A stretch of 64,000 nt of DNA, taken from contig JBBQKG010000014.1 in the NCBI GenBank assembly GCA_038326655.1, positions 10,357-74,356 on the forward strand, written 5' to 3'. Of the stretch, positions 7,789 to 16,521 are shown in pieces. The notes beneath the pieces are model-generated. The model did not search any database and had not been told where the DNA came from. It was given only the letters and a program-made list of their open reading frames with translations. Each line of letters starts with the position of its first letter. Within the stretch, counting starts at the first letter, position 1. The DNA is from JBBQKG01 sp038326655 (GTDB taxonomy: Bacteria > Actinomycetota > Thermoleophilia > Solirubrobacterales > JBBDJG01). Position numbers and translations under genes: made by a program.

Positions 7789-8099
7789 CAACCGGAACCT
7801 AACAGGCGAGCGACCAGCTCGGGCATTTCTCGTGCCATCCGGGAGCGCGGCACCACGAGGTCGTAGCCGGCAGCCTCGGCCGCCCTCCGCGTGTCGACCT
7901 CGACGTGCGAGTAGAAGCCGAGCCGGGGTGTGCCGGCGGGGGCGGCGCCGGGCCCGGCGGCGTCGAGGTCGACGATCACGACGTCCGCCGGCGGCGGGTC
8001 AGACGCAACAAGCGTCACCTCGTGCCCGGCCGCGGTCAGCGTCTCCTTGACCTTGGAGGCGAAGAAGAGATCGGGGACGACAGCCGCGATGCGGGCCAC
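7788..8099 (-). CDS. Small receiver-like Rossmann protein, unknown function
   Basis: A 103-aa soluble protein starting MARIAAVVPDLFFASKVKET. The alternating pattern (ARIAAVVPDLFFASKV, HEVTLVASDPP, DVVIVDLDAAG, PRLGFYSHVE, YDLVVPRSR) resembles a response-regulator receiver fold, but the acidic pocket at the end of strand 1 is missing, so phosphorylation is unlikely. It lies between serA and the oxidoreductase with 8-base and 1-base junctions, so it belongs to that operon. Similar pseudo-receiver genes occur in actinobacteria without known role. Confidence 0.65.
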   Translation of the reverse strand: MARIAAVVPDLFFASKVKETLTAAGHEVTLVASDPPPADVVIVDLDAAGPGAAPAGTPRLGFYSHVEVDTRRAAEAAGYDLVVPRSRMAREMPELVARLLGSG

Positions 8100-8107
8100 A
8101 TGCCTCC

Positions 8108-9742
8108 CTAAAGCGTGACCGCGCGACCGCTCTCGAAGTTCTCGAGCGCGGTGATCTCGGCGATCACCTCACGGGGCACGGGCGAGTCCACGGTCACCAC
8201 CATCACGGCGAAGCGCCCCGTGCCGCCGCCGGCCGGCGAGTCCGGCTCGTGGTCGGGCGCGCGGCCGACGGCGGTCGAGGCGATGTTGATGCCGTGCTCG
8301 CCCAGCATCGTGCCGACCTTGCCGATCATGCCGGGCACGTCCGAGTACCGGAAGATCGCCAGGTGCCGGGCCAGCTCGATGTTGAAGGTCTGCCCGTAGA
8401 CCGACACCAGGTGCGGGACATTGCGTGGCCCGAAGGTCGTGCCCGCCACCTCGAAGCGCTGTCCGCTCGCGACCACGGTCACGGCCACGAGGTTCGCGTA
8501 GTCGCGTGACTCGCTGTCGCTCGACTCGGCCACCTGGATCCCCCGCTCCTCCGCGATCGCGGGGGCGTTGACGAAGTTGACGTGCTCTTCGACGCGGTCC
8601 TGGAAAGCGCCGTTCAGCACCGCCAGCGTGAGCAGGCGCGTGTCGCGCTCCGCCAACCCGCCGCGATACGCGACCTCGACGCGGTCAACCGAGGGCTGGT
8701 CGGCGAGCGACATCGCGAGCCGGCCGAGTTGCGCACCGAGCGGCAGGTAGGGCTCGAGCACGGCGAGGTCCTCGCCCCTCACCTTCGGGATGTTCACGGC
8801 GTTCGAGACCAGGTCGCCGTTCAGGGCGGCCACCACCTGCTCGGCCGTGATGACGCCGGCGCGGTCCTGCGCCTCGGCCGTGGAGGCGCCCAGATGTGGA
8901 GTCACAATCACGTTTTCGTAGGCGAAGATCGGCAGGTCCGTGACGGGCTCGCCCGGGAACACGTCGAGGCTCGCGCCGGCGACCTTGCCGGACTTGACCG
9001 CGTCCTCCAGCGCGCCCAGGTCGATCAGCTCGCCCCGTGCGCAGTTCACGATGCGCACGCCGTCCTTCATCTGGGCGAACGCCTCCGCGTTCACGTAGTC
9101 GATCGTGTCGGGCGTCTTCGGCAGGTGGATCGTGATCATGTCCGCACGCTCGTAGAGCTCCTGCGGGCTCTCTGCCCGCTCGACTCCCAGCTCCCGGTAA
9201 CGCTCTGCGGCGACGTACGGGTCGTAGGCGAGCACCTCCATGCCGAAGCTTTCGGCCCGCTCGGCGACCAGCTGCCCGATCCGCCCGAAGCCCAGGATGC
9301 CGAGCGTCTTCTCGTAGATCTCGACCCCGCCGAACTTGCTGCGCTCCCACTTGCCGCTCTTCAGCGAGCCATGCGCCTGGGGGATGTGCCGCACCTGCGC
9401 GAGCAGCATCGCAAGCGTGTGCTCGGCGGCCGCGATGATGTTGGATTCGGGCGCGTTCGCGACGATGATGCCCCGCTTCGTGGCGGCCGGGACGTCGACG
9501 TTGTCGACCCCGATGCCGGCGCGGCCGATCACCTTCAGCCGCGCGGCGTGCGCGATCACGTCGGCGGTGAGCTTGGTCGCCGACCGGATCACGATCGCAT
9601 CGTAGAAGCCGATTTCGGCGGGCAGATCGCCCTCCTCCATGTCGGTGCGCACGTCGACGTCGAAGTGCTGCCGCAGCAGGTCGACGCCCGCGTCGGCGAT
9701 CTTCTCCTTTACGAGGACCCGGTAGCCGTTCGTATCGGCCAC
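8108..9742 (-). CDS. serA: D-3-phosphoglycerate dehydrogenase
   Basis: First enzyme of the phosphorylated serine pathway, 544 aa. It has the split substrate domain, the NAD-binding domain with GILGFGRIGQLVAERA, substrate residues in NCARGELID and the catalytic His in VTPHLGASTAEA, then the allosteric-substrate-binding domain and a C-terminal ACT domain (FRYSDVPGMIGKVG onward). This long type is usual in actinobacteria and implies serine feedback. A GTG start at 9742 leaves 4 bases after the aminotransferase stop. The coupled aminotransferase may supply the next step of the pathway. Confidence 0.94.
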   Translation of the reverse strand: MADTNGYRVLVKEKIADAGVDLLRQHFDVDVRTDMEEGDLPAEIGFYDAIVIRSATKLTADVIAHAARLKVIGRAGIGVDNVDVPAATKRGIIVANAPESNIIAAAEHTLAMLLAQVRHIPQAHGSLKSGKWERSKFGGVEIYEKTLGILGFGRIGQLVAERAESFGMEVLAYDPYVAAERYRELGVERAESPQELYERADMITIHLPKTPDTIDYVNAEAFAQMKDGVRIVNCARGELIDLGALEDAVKSGKVAGASLDVFPGEPVTDLPIFAYENVIVTPHLGASTAEAQDRAGVITAEQVVAALNGDLVSNAVNIPKVRGEDLAVLEPYLPLGAQLGRLAMSLADQPSVDRVEVAYRGGLAERDTRLLTLAVLNGAFQDRVEEHVNFVNAPAIAEERGIQVAESSDSESRDYANLVAVTVVASGQRFEVAGTTFGPRNVPHLVSVYGQTFNIELARHLAIFRYSDVPGMIGKVGTMLGEHGINIASTAVGRAPDHEPDSPAGGGTGRFAVMVVTVDSPVPREVIAEITALENFESGRAVTL

Positions 9743-9746
9743 TGGC

Positions 9747-10937
9747 TCAGGCCGGCTGCGCGGCGGGAAGGCCGGCCCCGGCAAATACTTCCTGGGCACG
9801 CGCCACGCCGGCGCCGAAGGACACGTCGCCGCCGAGCTGGTCGAGCGTCATCTCGAGCGCGGCGACCGTGCTGAGGATGTCGAACGCGCCGTAGTAGCCG
9901 CAGTGCGCAATGCGGATGATCTTGCCCTTGAGGTGACCCTGGCCGCCGGCGATCGTGATCCCGTAGGTGTCGCGCATCGTCTTCGGGATCTTCGCGCCGT
10001 CGACGCCCTCGGGCACGCGCACCGCCGTCACCACGTTCGCATGCTCGTCTTCGGGGGCGAAGAGCTCGAGGCCCATGCCCTTGACCGCCTCACGTGCGGC
10101 GCGGCCGAGCACCGCGTGCCGGGTGAAGACGTGCTCGAGGGTCTCCTGCTCGATCAGGTCGAGCGCGACGTCGAGCGCCCGGAAGAGCGTCACGGCCGGC
10201 GTGAAAGGGCTGTCGGGCGGATCCTTGAGCTGGCCAACGCGAGTCTTGACCCAGTCGAAGTAGTAGCTCCGCGCGCCTCGCTGGCGGGCGGAGTCGGCGA
10301 CCGCAAGGGCGCGCTCGGAGACGGACGCAAAGGCCAGGCCGGGCGGGCACATGAGCGCTTTCTGCGACCCGGACACGACCACGTCGACGCCCCACTCGTC
10401 GGTCGGGAGGTCGACCACCCCCAATCCCGAGACGGCATCGACCGCGATCACGGCGCCGTGGGCATGGGCGACCTCGGTCAGCGCCCGGACGTCGTTCACG
10501 ACACCGGTCGAGGTCTCGGAGTGGGTCGTGAAGAGCGCCATCCCCCGACCGCCCGCGGAGGCGAGCGCCTCGTCGACGCGGGCAGGGTCGATCTTCTCGC
10601 CCCACTCGGTCTCGAGATGCATGGTCTCGGCCCCGTAGGCGTCGGAGAGCTCGGCCCAGCGCTCACCGAACTTGCCGCACGAGGCGACCACCGCCAGGTC
10701 TCCCGGAGCGAGCAGGTTCGCGACCGCGGACTCCATCGCGCCGCTGCCCGAGGAGGCGAACGCGAGCACCTCGTTCTCGGTCTGGTAGACGCTCTTCAAC
10801 CGCTCCAGCACCCGCGCGTAGATCTCGATGAATGCAGGCGCGCGGTGGTACAGGATCGGCTCGGCCATCACCTGCGACACCGCCGGAGGCAGCGGCGTCG
10901 GGCCGGCCGTCATCAGGTATTGCTTGCCGAAGACCAT
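9747..10937 (-). CDS. Class V aminotransferase (Ser/Ala-glyoxylate type)
   Basis: A 396-aa PLP aminotransferase of the serine/alanine-glyoxylate family. The Schiff-base lysine is predicted at K193 in VSGSQKALMCPPG, with the cofactor Asp in IAVDAVSGLG. It begins with MVFGKQYLMTAGPTPLPP, typical of the family. It is directly upstream of serA with four bases between them, so an alternative phosphoserine aminotransferase role is plausible, as suggested for other organisms lacking a canonical SerC. Substrate specificity cannot be settled from sequence. Start is ATG at 10937. Confidence 0.88.
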   Translation of the reverse strand: MVFGKQYLMTAGPTPLPPAVSQVMAEPILYHRAPAFIEIYARVLERLKSVYQTENEVLAFASSGSGAMESAVANLLAPGDLAVVASCGKFGERWAELSDAYGAETMHLETEWGEKIDPARVDEALASAGGRGMALFTTHSETSTGVVNDVRALTEVAHAHGAVIAVDAVSGLGVVDLPTDEWGVDVVVSGSQKALMCPPGLAFASVSERALAVADSARQRGARSYYFDWVKTRVGQLKDPPDSPFTPAVTLFRALDVALDLIEQETLEHVFTRHAVLGRAAREAVKGMGLELFAPEDEHANVVTAVRVPEGVDGAKIPKTMRDTYGITIAGGQGHLKGKIIRIAHCGYYGAFDILSTVAALEMTLDQLGGDVSFGAGVARAQEVFAGAGLPAAQPA

Positions 10938-10983
10938 CGGGCGCCGAGGATAACAAGGCCGCGCGCGGGTCAGGCGCGGACGC

Positions 10984-11586
10984 CTACTTCAACGAGAACG
11001 GTGGGTACTTGTCCGTCATCAGCCACTGCCCGTAGGCGTTCACGCGCAGGGTCCACCGCAGCACGCCGGTCACGAAGTCGAACATCCCGCGCGGGTGGCT
11101 GCCGGTGAAGAGGATCGCGAAGAACGCGATTGCGATCACCACGTACGCCGCGATCATGAGGAACGTCAAGACGATCAGGTGAGGGATCACCAGCAGCCAC
11201 TTCACGAAGATCAACAAGCGCGACAGGTTCTCGTCGTAGTCGATCTCGAGCTGCACCGGATACTCGCCGGCCTCCCCGGAGAAAGGCGGGTACTCGTCGC
11301 GCTGCAGCGTGAGTGCATAAACGACCGTGTTGACCGTCCAGCGCTGGATCTGGACCATGAAGTCGAACATTCCACGGGGCCACTTCTTCGTGAAGAGGAT
11401 CGCGAAGAACGCGATCAGGACCATCACGCCCCCGACGATCTGCAGGAGGTAGACGATGATGAAGTGCGGGATCGCGAGCAGCCACTTCACGAAGATCTTC
11501 CAGCGGGAGAGGCTCTCCGGGTACTCGACCTCGAAGCGGACCGGGTATCCGGCTGCGGTCACGATCGGTGGTGAGGCGGCTTCCAT
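10984..11586 (-). CDS. DUF4389 membrane protein, two repeats
   Basis: A 200-aa membrane protein made of two similar halves. Each has a periplasm/cytosol beta part (YPVRFEVEYPESLSRWKIF and YPVQLEIDYDENLSRLLIF), a hydrophobic stretch KWLLAIPHFIIVYLL / KWLLVIPHLIVLTFL, a second hydrophobic stretch ending FAILFT, and a PRGMFDF segment. This is the DUF4389 pattern. Function is unknown. The ATG at 11586 is chosen as the first before the repeat; the open frame extends further upstream without homology. It lies downstream of the M48 protease on the same strand, with 38 bases between. Confidence 0.82.
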   Translation of the reverse strand: MEAASPPIVTAAGYPVRFEVEYPESLSRWKIFVKWLLAIPHFIIVYLLQIVGGVMVLIAFFAILFTKKWPRGMFDFMVQIQRWTVNTVVYALTLQRDEYPPFSGEAGEYPVQLEIDYDENLSRLLIFVKWLLVIPHLIVLTFLMIAAYVVIAIAFFAILFTGSHPRGMFDFVTGVLRWTLRVNAYGQWLMTDKYPPFSLK

Positions 11587-11624
11587 CGTTTGCTTACTCC
11601 GAGTCAGGTGAGCGTGCGCCCACC

Positions 11625-12887
11625 CTAACCGGGCGAGCGGCCGGTCTCTCGGTCTTCCCAGGCCCGCGCGATCGCGATGCGCTGGATGATCGTCGGGTGG
11701 GTCTCGAAGAGCGCGTACGCCCATGCGGGCGGCCGCGGCTGGTTGAGGCTCGCGATCGCAAGCTCGCGGAAGGCATTGCGGGCCGCGGCGGGATCGCGGG
11801 TGGTCTCGAGGGCGATCCAGTCCGCCTCCTGCTCGACGTGCCGGGAGACGATGTTTTGTAGCGGGATCGTCGCGACCTGCACCGCGATCAGGACGAAGAG
11901 CGCGACCGGCACCGCTTCGGGACGGTACATCCCGCCCCTGCGCCTGGTCGCGAGCGCGATCAGGAAGGCGGTCGGGAGGATCGCGAGCGCGAACCAGCCG
12001 ATCCCCTTCAGCACGTGGTTGCGCTGCACGTGCCCGAGCTCGTGCGCGACGATCGTCCGGACCTCCCTGCGGTCGAAGCGTCTGTCTAGCAGCGTGTCCC
12101 AGAGGATCACCCGGCGGGACGAGCCGATCCCGACCGCCTCGGCGTTCGGCGCGGTCGTCTGCTTGCGGACCTTCTCGACCTTGACGGGGACATGCGGAAC
12201 GCCCTCCTTCCGGGCCAGTGCACGCGCATCAGCGGCAACCTTCGCGTTTCGCAGGCTATGTAGGTCGGTCATCAGGAAGGGCTGCACGAAGGCGAACAGG
12301 AGTGCGAGGCCGACGAAGATCGGCACCCCCGCGACCCACCATCGCCGTCGCATCACACCGGCCAGCGCCATCACGATCCCGATCGCCGCGCAGATGAACA
12401 GGAACTGGCCGCCGAGGCCGACAAAGCTTCCCACGACCGACTCGACGTAGCCCTGCCTGGAGATCCCGTGCCGACGCTCCCACCACAGGCCGGCCACGCT
12501 GAACGGAAGCTGCGAGAGCCACACGAACGCGAAGCCGAGCATCCCGAGCAGCATCCCGGTGCCGACCCGGCCGGCCGCGGACTCGCGCGTGAAGCGCGCT
12601 CCGTGCCGTGCGTACAGGCCGAGCACCACGAGCAGCGCGACGGCCGAGAGCACGAAATCGATGCGCAGGAAGCGCTCGTAGGCCGCCGACCGATCGAGGA
12701 ACGAAGAGCTGAAGTAATCGTGCGGGTCGAGCTGCGGCAGGCGCAGGTTGTCCGGAACCGTCGACGACGACCACAGGCGCGATGCCGCGAAGAACCACAC
12801 GGCGGCCAGTGCGAGCGCGACAAGCGCCCACCCGAGCCGGGCCCTCAGGCGGGCAGGTCCGCGGGGGCTTCGAGGCTCAGTTGCCAC
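11625..12887 (-). CDS. M48-family membrane zinc metalloprotease
   Basis: A Ste24/HtpX-like protease of about 420 aa. The zinc motif HELGH occurs in RTIVAHELGHVQRNHVLKG, with the third ligand expected in VEQEADWIALE. Several hydrophobic segments flank it (first WALVALALAAVWFFAAS; others around the middle of the N-terminal half and after HELGH). The start is uncertain: GTG at 12887 keeps a basic N-terminus before the first membrane segment but overlaps the DUF4389 gene by 43 bases; GTG at 12800 would cut that segment. No clear ribosome-binding site helps. Likely role is membrane-protein quality control. Confidence 0.88.
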   Translation of the reverse strand: MATEPRSPRGPARLRARLGWALVALALAAVWFFAASRLWSSSTVPDNLRLPQLDPHDYFSSSFLDRSAAYERFLRIDFVLSAVALLVVLGLYARHGARFTRESAAGRVGTGMLLGMLGFAFVWLSQLPFSVAGLWWERRHGISRQGYVESVVGSFVGLGGQFLFICAAIGIVMALAGVMRRRWWVAGVPIFVGLALLFAFVQPFLMTDLHSLRNAKVAADARALARKEGVPHVPVKVEKVRKQTTAPNAEAVGIGSSRRVILWDTLLDRRFDRREVRTIVAHELGHVQRNHVLKGIGWFALAILPTAFLIALATRRRGGMYRPEAVPVALFVLIAVQVATIPLQNIVSRHVEQEADWIALETTRDPAAARNAFRELAIASLNQPRPPAWAYALFETHPTIIQRIAIARAWEDRETGRSPG

Positions 12888-14089
12888 CCGGCGGAGGGCC
12901 CGGTGTACGGGTAGCGCTCGGTGAGGAGGAAGAGATATCCATTCGTCTGTGCGTTGTAACGCAGCGCGTATACGCCGAGGTTGCGAAGGCCTTGCGGCGC
13001 ACTGCCGCGCGCGAGCGCGTAGAACCAGATGAACACGCCGGCCACGAATGCGAGCGTGTTCAGCGCACTCTGGATCAGGAGGGCTGGGATCGCGAGCAGG
13101 ATGCGAAAGCCCGTCACCCACCGATTCTGCTGCACTGGCGCCTCGACTTCGACGTCGACCGGATAGCTGCCGGGGAGCCCGGTGAAGCCTGGGAATGGGT
13201 TGGCGATCAGCAGCGTGTATGCCCAGACGTGCGTCGTGTAGCGCACGTAGCGGGTGAGGAAGCGGGCCAGCCCATCCGCCGGGCGGCCACGGAAGAGCGT
13301 CACGAACCAGTTCGCGATCAGCGCGAAGAACACCGCCAGGCCCCAGAGCGTGGCAAAGACGAGGTGCGGGATTGCCAGCAGGCCGCGGAAGAAGGTCGTC
13401 AGGCGCGACCGCCGCAGGTCGTCATCGACGGTCAGGCGGATCGGGTCGCTGCGGTAGGCGTTGGCGGCCTCGTAGACGGCTGGGTCGCTGTTGGGATAAC
13501 GGTCGGTGAGCAGGAAGGCGTAGCCGTTGACCTGCGCCGAGTAGCCGATCGAGTAGGCCAGCGCGTCCCGGAACCCGCGCGGGATCTCACCGCGCGCGAC
13601 GATCACGAACCACGACAGGAGCGCGACCGTCGCGACCAGGCCACCGGCCTGCGTGCCCCAGCCGCCGGAGGCGCTGGTGCCGAAGCCCATCATCAGGTCG
13701 GCGAGGATGATTGCCGGCACTGCGAGCAGCAGCCGGAACCCCGTCACCCACCGGTTCTGGCGGCCGGGATCCTCGATCTCGAGGTCGATCGGGTAGCTGC
13801 CGGCGCGGCCCGTGAACCCGGGAAAGGGGTCTGCGGCGAGGGTGACGTAGGAGACCACGTGCGCGGCGTAGCGCACGTAGGCGGCCAGGAAGCGGTGCAG
13901 CATCGGCGAGGGGCTGCCCGTGATGAGGGTGGCGATCCAGTTGGCGATCGCGACCAGCGCCGCGAGCGAGAACCAGCCCGCGAGCCAGAGGAAGTGCGGG
14001 ATCGCGAGGATGAGGCGAAAGCCGGACGTGAGGCGCGATCGGTGCAGGTCGGGATCCCTGATCACCAACCGGACCGCCCGCGGAGCCAT
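12845..14089 (-). CDS. DUF4389 membrane protein, four repeats
   Basis: A 414-aa multi-pass protein with four copies of the DUF4389 unit. Recurrent elements are SRLTSGFRLILAIPHFLWL, RWVTGFRLLLAVPAIIL, SRLTTFFRGLLAIPHLVF and RWVTGFRILLAIPALLI, alternating with NPFPGFTGLPGSYPVDVEVE-type linkers and YSAQVNGYAFLLTDRYP-type ends. Repeats 1 and 3 resemble each other, as do 2 and 4, so a two-repeat ancestor probably duplicated. It overlaps the protease gene downstream; together with the two-repeat protein they form a three-gene minus-strand membrane module of unknown function. Confidence 0.82.
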   Translation of the reverse strand: MAPRAVRLVIRDPDLHRSRLTSGFRLILAIPHFLWLAGWFSLAALVAIANWIATLITGSPSPMLHRFLAAYVRYAAHVVSYVTLAADPFPGFTGRAGSYPIDLEIEDPGRQNRWVTGFRLLLAVPAIILADLMMGFGTSASGGWGTQAGGLVATVALLSWFVIVARGEIPRGFRDALAYSIGYSAQVNGYAFLLTDRYPNSDPAVYEAANAYRSDPIRLTVDDDLRRSRLTTFFRGLLAIPHLVFATLWGLAVFFALIANWFVTLFRGRPADGLARFLTRYVRYTTHVWAYTLLIANPFPGFTGLPGSYPVDVEVEAPVQQNRWVTGFRILLAIPALLIQSALNTLAFVAGVFIWFYALARGSAPQGLRNLGVYALRYNAQTNGYLFLLTERYPYTGPSAGWQLSLEAPADLPA

Positions 14090-14111
14090 GGGCGTGGCGC
14101 CCTACCCCCGC

Positions 14112-14137
14112 CCGCGGTTTGCCTTGGCAAACCGCGG
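14112..14137 (-). terminator. Perfect 12-bp-arm hairpin after ilvC
   Basis: Arms CCGCGGTTTGCC and GGCAAACCGCGG with a TT spacer, two bases past the ilvC stop. There is no T-run. It belongs to the same hairpin class as 6745-6770 and 57063-57088 and most likely ends the menE-ilvC transcript. Confidence 0.65.
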
Positions 14138-14139
14138 CA

Positions 14140-15132
14140 TTATTGCTTTATCCAGGGCATCATCGAGCGCAGCTCGGCGCCGACCTTCTCGATCTGGTGG
14201 CCCTGCTGCTCCTTGCGCATGCGCTGGAAGTTCTCCTGGCCGGCGCGGTTCTCGGCGATCCACTCCCTTGCGAAGTCGCCCGACTGGATGTCCGCGAGGA
14301 TCTTCTGCATCGCCTCGCGCACCTCCGGCCCGATCACACGGGGCCCGCGCGTGAGGTCGCCGTACTCGGCGGTGTTCGAGATCGAGTCCCGCATGCCGGT
14401 GATCCCCTTCTCGTACATGAGGTCGACGATCAGCTTCAACTCGTGCAGGCATTCGAAGTATGCGAGGCGCGGGTCGTAGCCGGCCTCGACGAGCGTCTCG
14501 AACCCGGCCTGCACGAGCTCCGTGGCGCCGCCGCAGAGCACCGACTGCTCGCCGAAGAGGTCGGTCTCGGCTTCGTCCTTGAAGGTGGTCTCGATCACGC
14601 CGGCCCGCATGCAGCCGATGCCTTTCGCGTAGGTGAGCGTCATGTCCTTGGCGTCGCCGGTCGCGTCCTGATGAATCGCGATCAGGCCGGGCACGCCGCG
14701 GCCGTCGACGAACTGGCGCCGCACGAGGTGGCCCGGGCCCTTCGGCGCGACCATCGCCACGTCGACCTCGGCCGGCGGGTCGATTTGATCGAAGTGGATC
14801 GTGAAACCGTGCGCGAAGAGCACCAGGTTGCCCGGAGCGATCCCGTCGCGGATGTCGCGTTCCCAGACCTCGGCCTGCTTTTCGTCCGGGAGCAGGATCA
14901 TCACGATGTCGCCCGCGCTGGCGGCGTCCGCGACGTCGAGCACGCGCAGGCCCTCGGCCTCGGCCTCGGCGCGGCTTGCCGAGTCGGGGCGAAGCCCGAC
15001 CACGACCTCGACGCCCGAGTCCTTCAGGTTCAGCGCGTGGGCGTGTCCCTGGGAGCCGTAGCCGATCACGGCCACCGTCTTGCCCTCGAGCTTCGAGAGG
15101 TCTGCGTCCTGCTCGTAGTAGACGTCTGCCAT
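14140..15132 (-). CDS. ilvC: Ketol-acid reductoisomerase
   Basis: Second common step of branched-chain amino-acid synthesis, 330 aa (class I length). It shows the NADPH-binding fingerprint VAVIGYGSQGHAHALNLKDSG at about residue 20, the PKGPGHLVRRQFVDGRGVP stretch, and the C-terminal knotted domain with metal ligands in DLFGEQSVLCGGATELV and CLHELKLIVDLMYE. It lies 15 bases downstream of menE on the same strand and is separated from ilvB-ilvN by the menaquinone genes, an unusual layout for ilvBNC. Confidence 0.97.
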   Translation of the reverse strand: MADVYYEQDADLSKLEGKTVAVIGYGSQGHAHALNLKDSGVEVVVGLRPDSASRAEAEAEGLRVLDVADAASAGDIVMILLPDEKQAEVWERDIRDGIAPGNLVLFAHGFTIHFDQIDPPAEVDVAMVAPKGPGHLVRRQFVDGRGVPGLIAIHQDATGDAKDMTLTYAKGIGCMRAGVIETTFKDEAETDLFGEQSVLCGGATELVQAGFETLVEAGYDPRLAYFECLHELKLIVDLMYEKGITGMRDSISNTAEYGDLTRGPRVIGPEVREAMQKILADIQSGDFAREWIAENRAGQENFQRMRKEQQGHQIEKVGAELRSMMPWIKQ

Positions 15133-15147
15133 CGGCGCGAGACGGTA

Positions 15148-16491
15148 TCAGTCGCCGAGTGGTCGCCCGAGCTCACGCCGCAGCAGCTTGCCCTGCGGGT
15201 TGCGGGGAAGCTCCGGCACGAAAGCGATCGACTTCGGGACCTTGAAGCCGGCCAGCCGCCCGCGGCAGAACTCGCGCAGCTCGGACTCGCTGACCTCGTT
15301 TTCGCCCGTGAGCACGACGCGCGCGACGACTGCCTCCTGCCATTCGGGGTCGTCGGCCGGGCCCACGCCGGCATCCGCGACCGCCGGATGCTCGAGCAGC
15401 ACGCGCTCGACCTCCTCGGGCGACACGTTCTCGCCGCCCGACACGATCACCTCGTCGGCCCGTCCCAGCACGTAGAGATAGCCCTCGTCGTCGAGGCGCC
15501 CGAGATCGCTGGTGCGAAGCCATCCGTCCTCCCCCGCAAGGCCCGGCGCAACGCTCGGGCCGCGCACGCAGATCACTCCGTCGTCGGCGACCCGCACCTC
15601 AGTCGTGAGGATCGGAGGACCGGCCGACCCGGGCTTGCGGCGCGCCTCGCCCGGCGGCATCGTCGCGACCTGGGAGGCCGCCTCGGTGAGGCCGTAGGTC
15701 GGCGTCACGGGAGCTCCCGCGTCGAGCGCGCGGTCGACCAGCGGCTGCGGCGCCGGCCCGCCGCCGAGCAGCAGGCAGCGGAGCGCCCCGAGGTCTGCGC
15801 CGGCATCGAGCAGACGCGCCAGCATGGTCGGCACGAGCGAGACGATCGTGACGGGATGCGACGTCAGGCGCTCGGCGATCCGGTCCGGCTCGAAGCGCTC
15901 GAGCACGACCCCGGTCCGGTAGAGAGCGCTCCGGAGCACGATCGCAAGGCCGCCGACGTGATGCAGCGGCAGGCAGCAGAGCCAGAGGTCCGTCGGGGAG
16001 ACGCCGACCCTCACACCCGAGCCGATCGCGTTCCAGAGATGGTTCCCGTAGGTCAGCTCGATCGGCTTCGGCCGGCCGCCGGAGCCCGACGTGTGGATCA
16101 CGCAATGCACCGCGTCCGTCTCAATCTGGATGGCGAGCTCCATCTGGCGCTCCGGCGCCTCGAGCGGCTCGCGGACGTCCCTCACGACCAGCTTCGGGTC
16201 GACCTCGCCCAGCAGCGCGTCGAGCTCGGACCCGGTCAACCGCGGATCGAGCGGGACGGCGACCGCTTCGAGCTTCACCAGCCCGTGGAGCAGCACGACG
16301 TATTCACCGGACGGCTCCACCGCCAGCGCGACCCGGTCGCCCGCCGTGATGCCCAGGCCGGCGAGCCGGAGCGCCGCCGAGGAGGCCCGGCGCTCGAGGT
16401 CGCCGTAGCTCAGCGACTCCTCGCCGGCGACCAGTGCGACGTGGTGCGGGACCGCTTCGGCGGCGGTCGCCAGCCAGCTGTCGATCTTCAC
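15148..16491 (-). CDS. menE: o-Succinylbenzoate-CoA ligase
   Basis: An ANL-superfamily adenylating enzyme of 447 aa that activates o-succinylbenzoate for naphthoquinone ring closure. The P-loop motif is HTSGSGGRPKPIELTYGN, the aromatic/ATP motif is PTYGLTEAASQ, the hinge Asp is in GWLRTSDLGRLDDEGYLYV, and the C-terminal Lys lies in LPRNPQGKLLRRELG. The assignment as MenE rather than another acyl-CoA ligase rests on the adjoining menB-A-C-D genes. It is divergent from menB with 30 bases between the starts and is followed by ilvC. Confidence 0.9.
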   Translation of the reverse strand: MKIDSWLATAAEAVPHHVALVAGEESLSYGDLERRASSAALRLAGLGITAGDRVALAVEPSGEYVVLLHGLVKLEAVAVPLDPRLTGSELDALLGEVDPKLVVRDVREPLEAPERQMELAIQIETDAVHCVIHTSGSGGRPKPIELTYGNHLWNAIGSGVRVGVSPTDLWLCCLPLHHVGGLAIVLRSALYRTGVVLERFEPDRIAERLTSHPVTIVSLVPTMLARLLDAGADLGALRCLLLGGGPAPQPLVDRALDAGAPVTPTYGLTEAASQVATMPPGEARRKPGSAGPPILTTEVRVADDGVICVRGPSVAPGLAGEDGWLRTSDLGRLDDEGYLYVLGRADEVIVSGGENVSPEEVERVLLEHPAVADAGVGPADDPEWQEAVVARVVLTGENEVSESELREFCRGRLAGFKVPKSIAFVPELPRNPQGKLLRRELGRPLGD

Positions 16492-16521
16492 GATTGGGGC
16501 AAGCGTCTATTTTTCACGGAG

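Noticed and set aside
14119..16500. Very long plus-strand open frame reaching from opposite ilvC and menE into menB.
   Set aside because: Antisense shadow caused by high G+C; only the menB part from 16522 matches a protein family.
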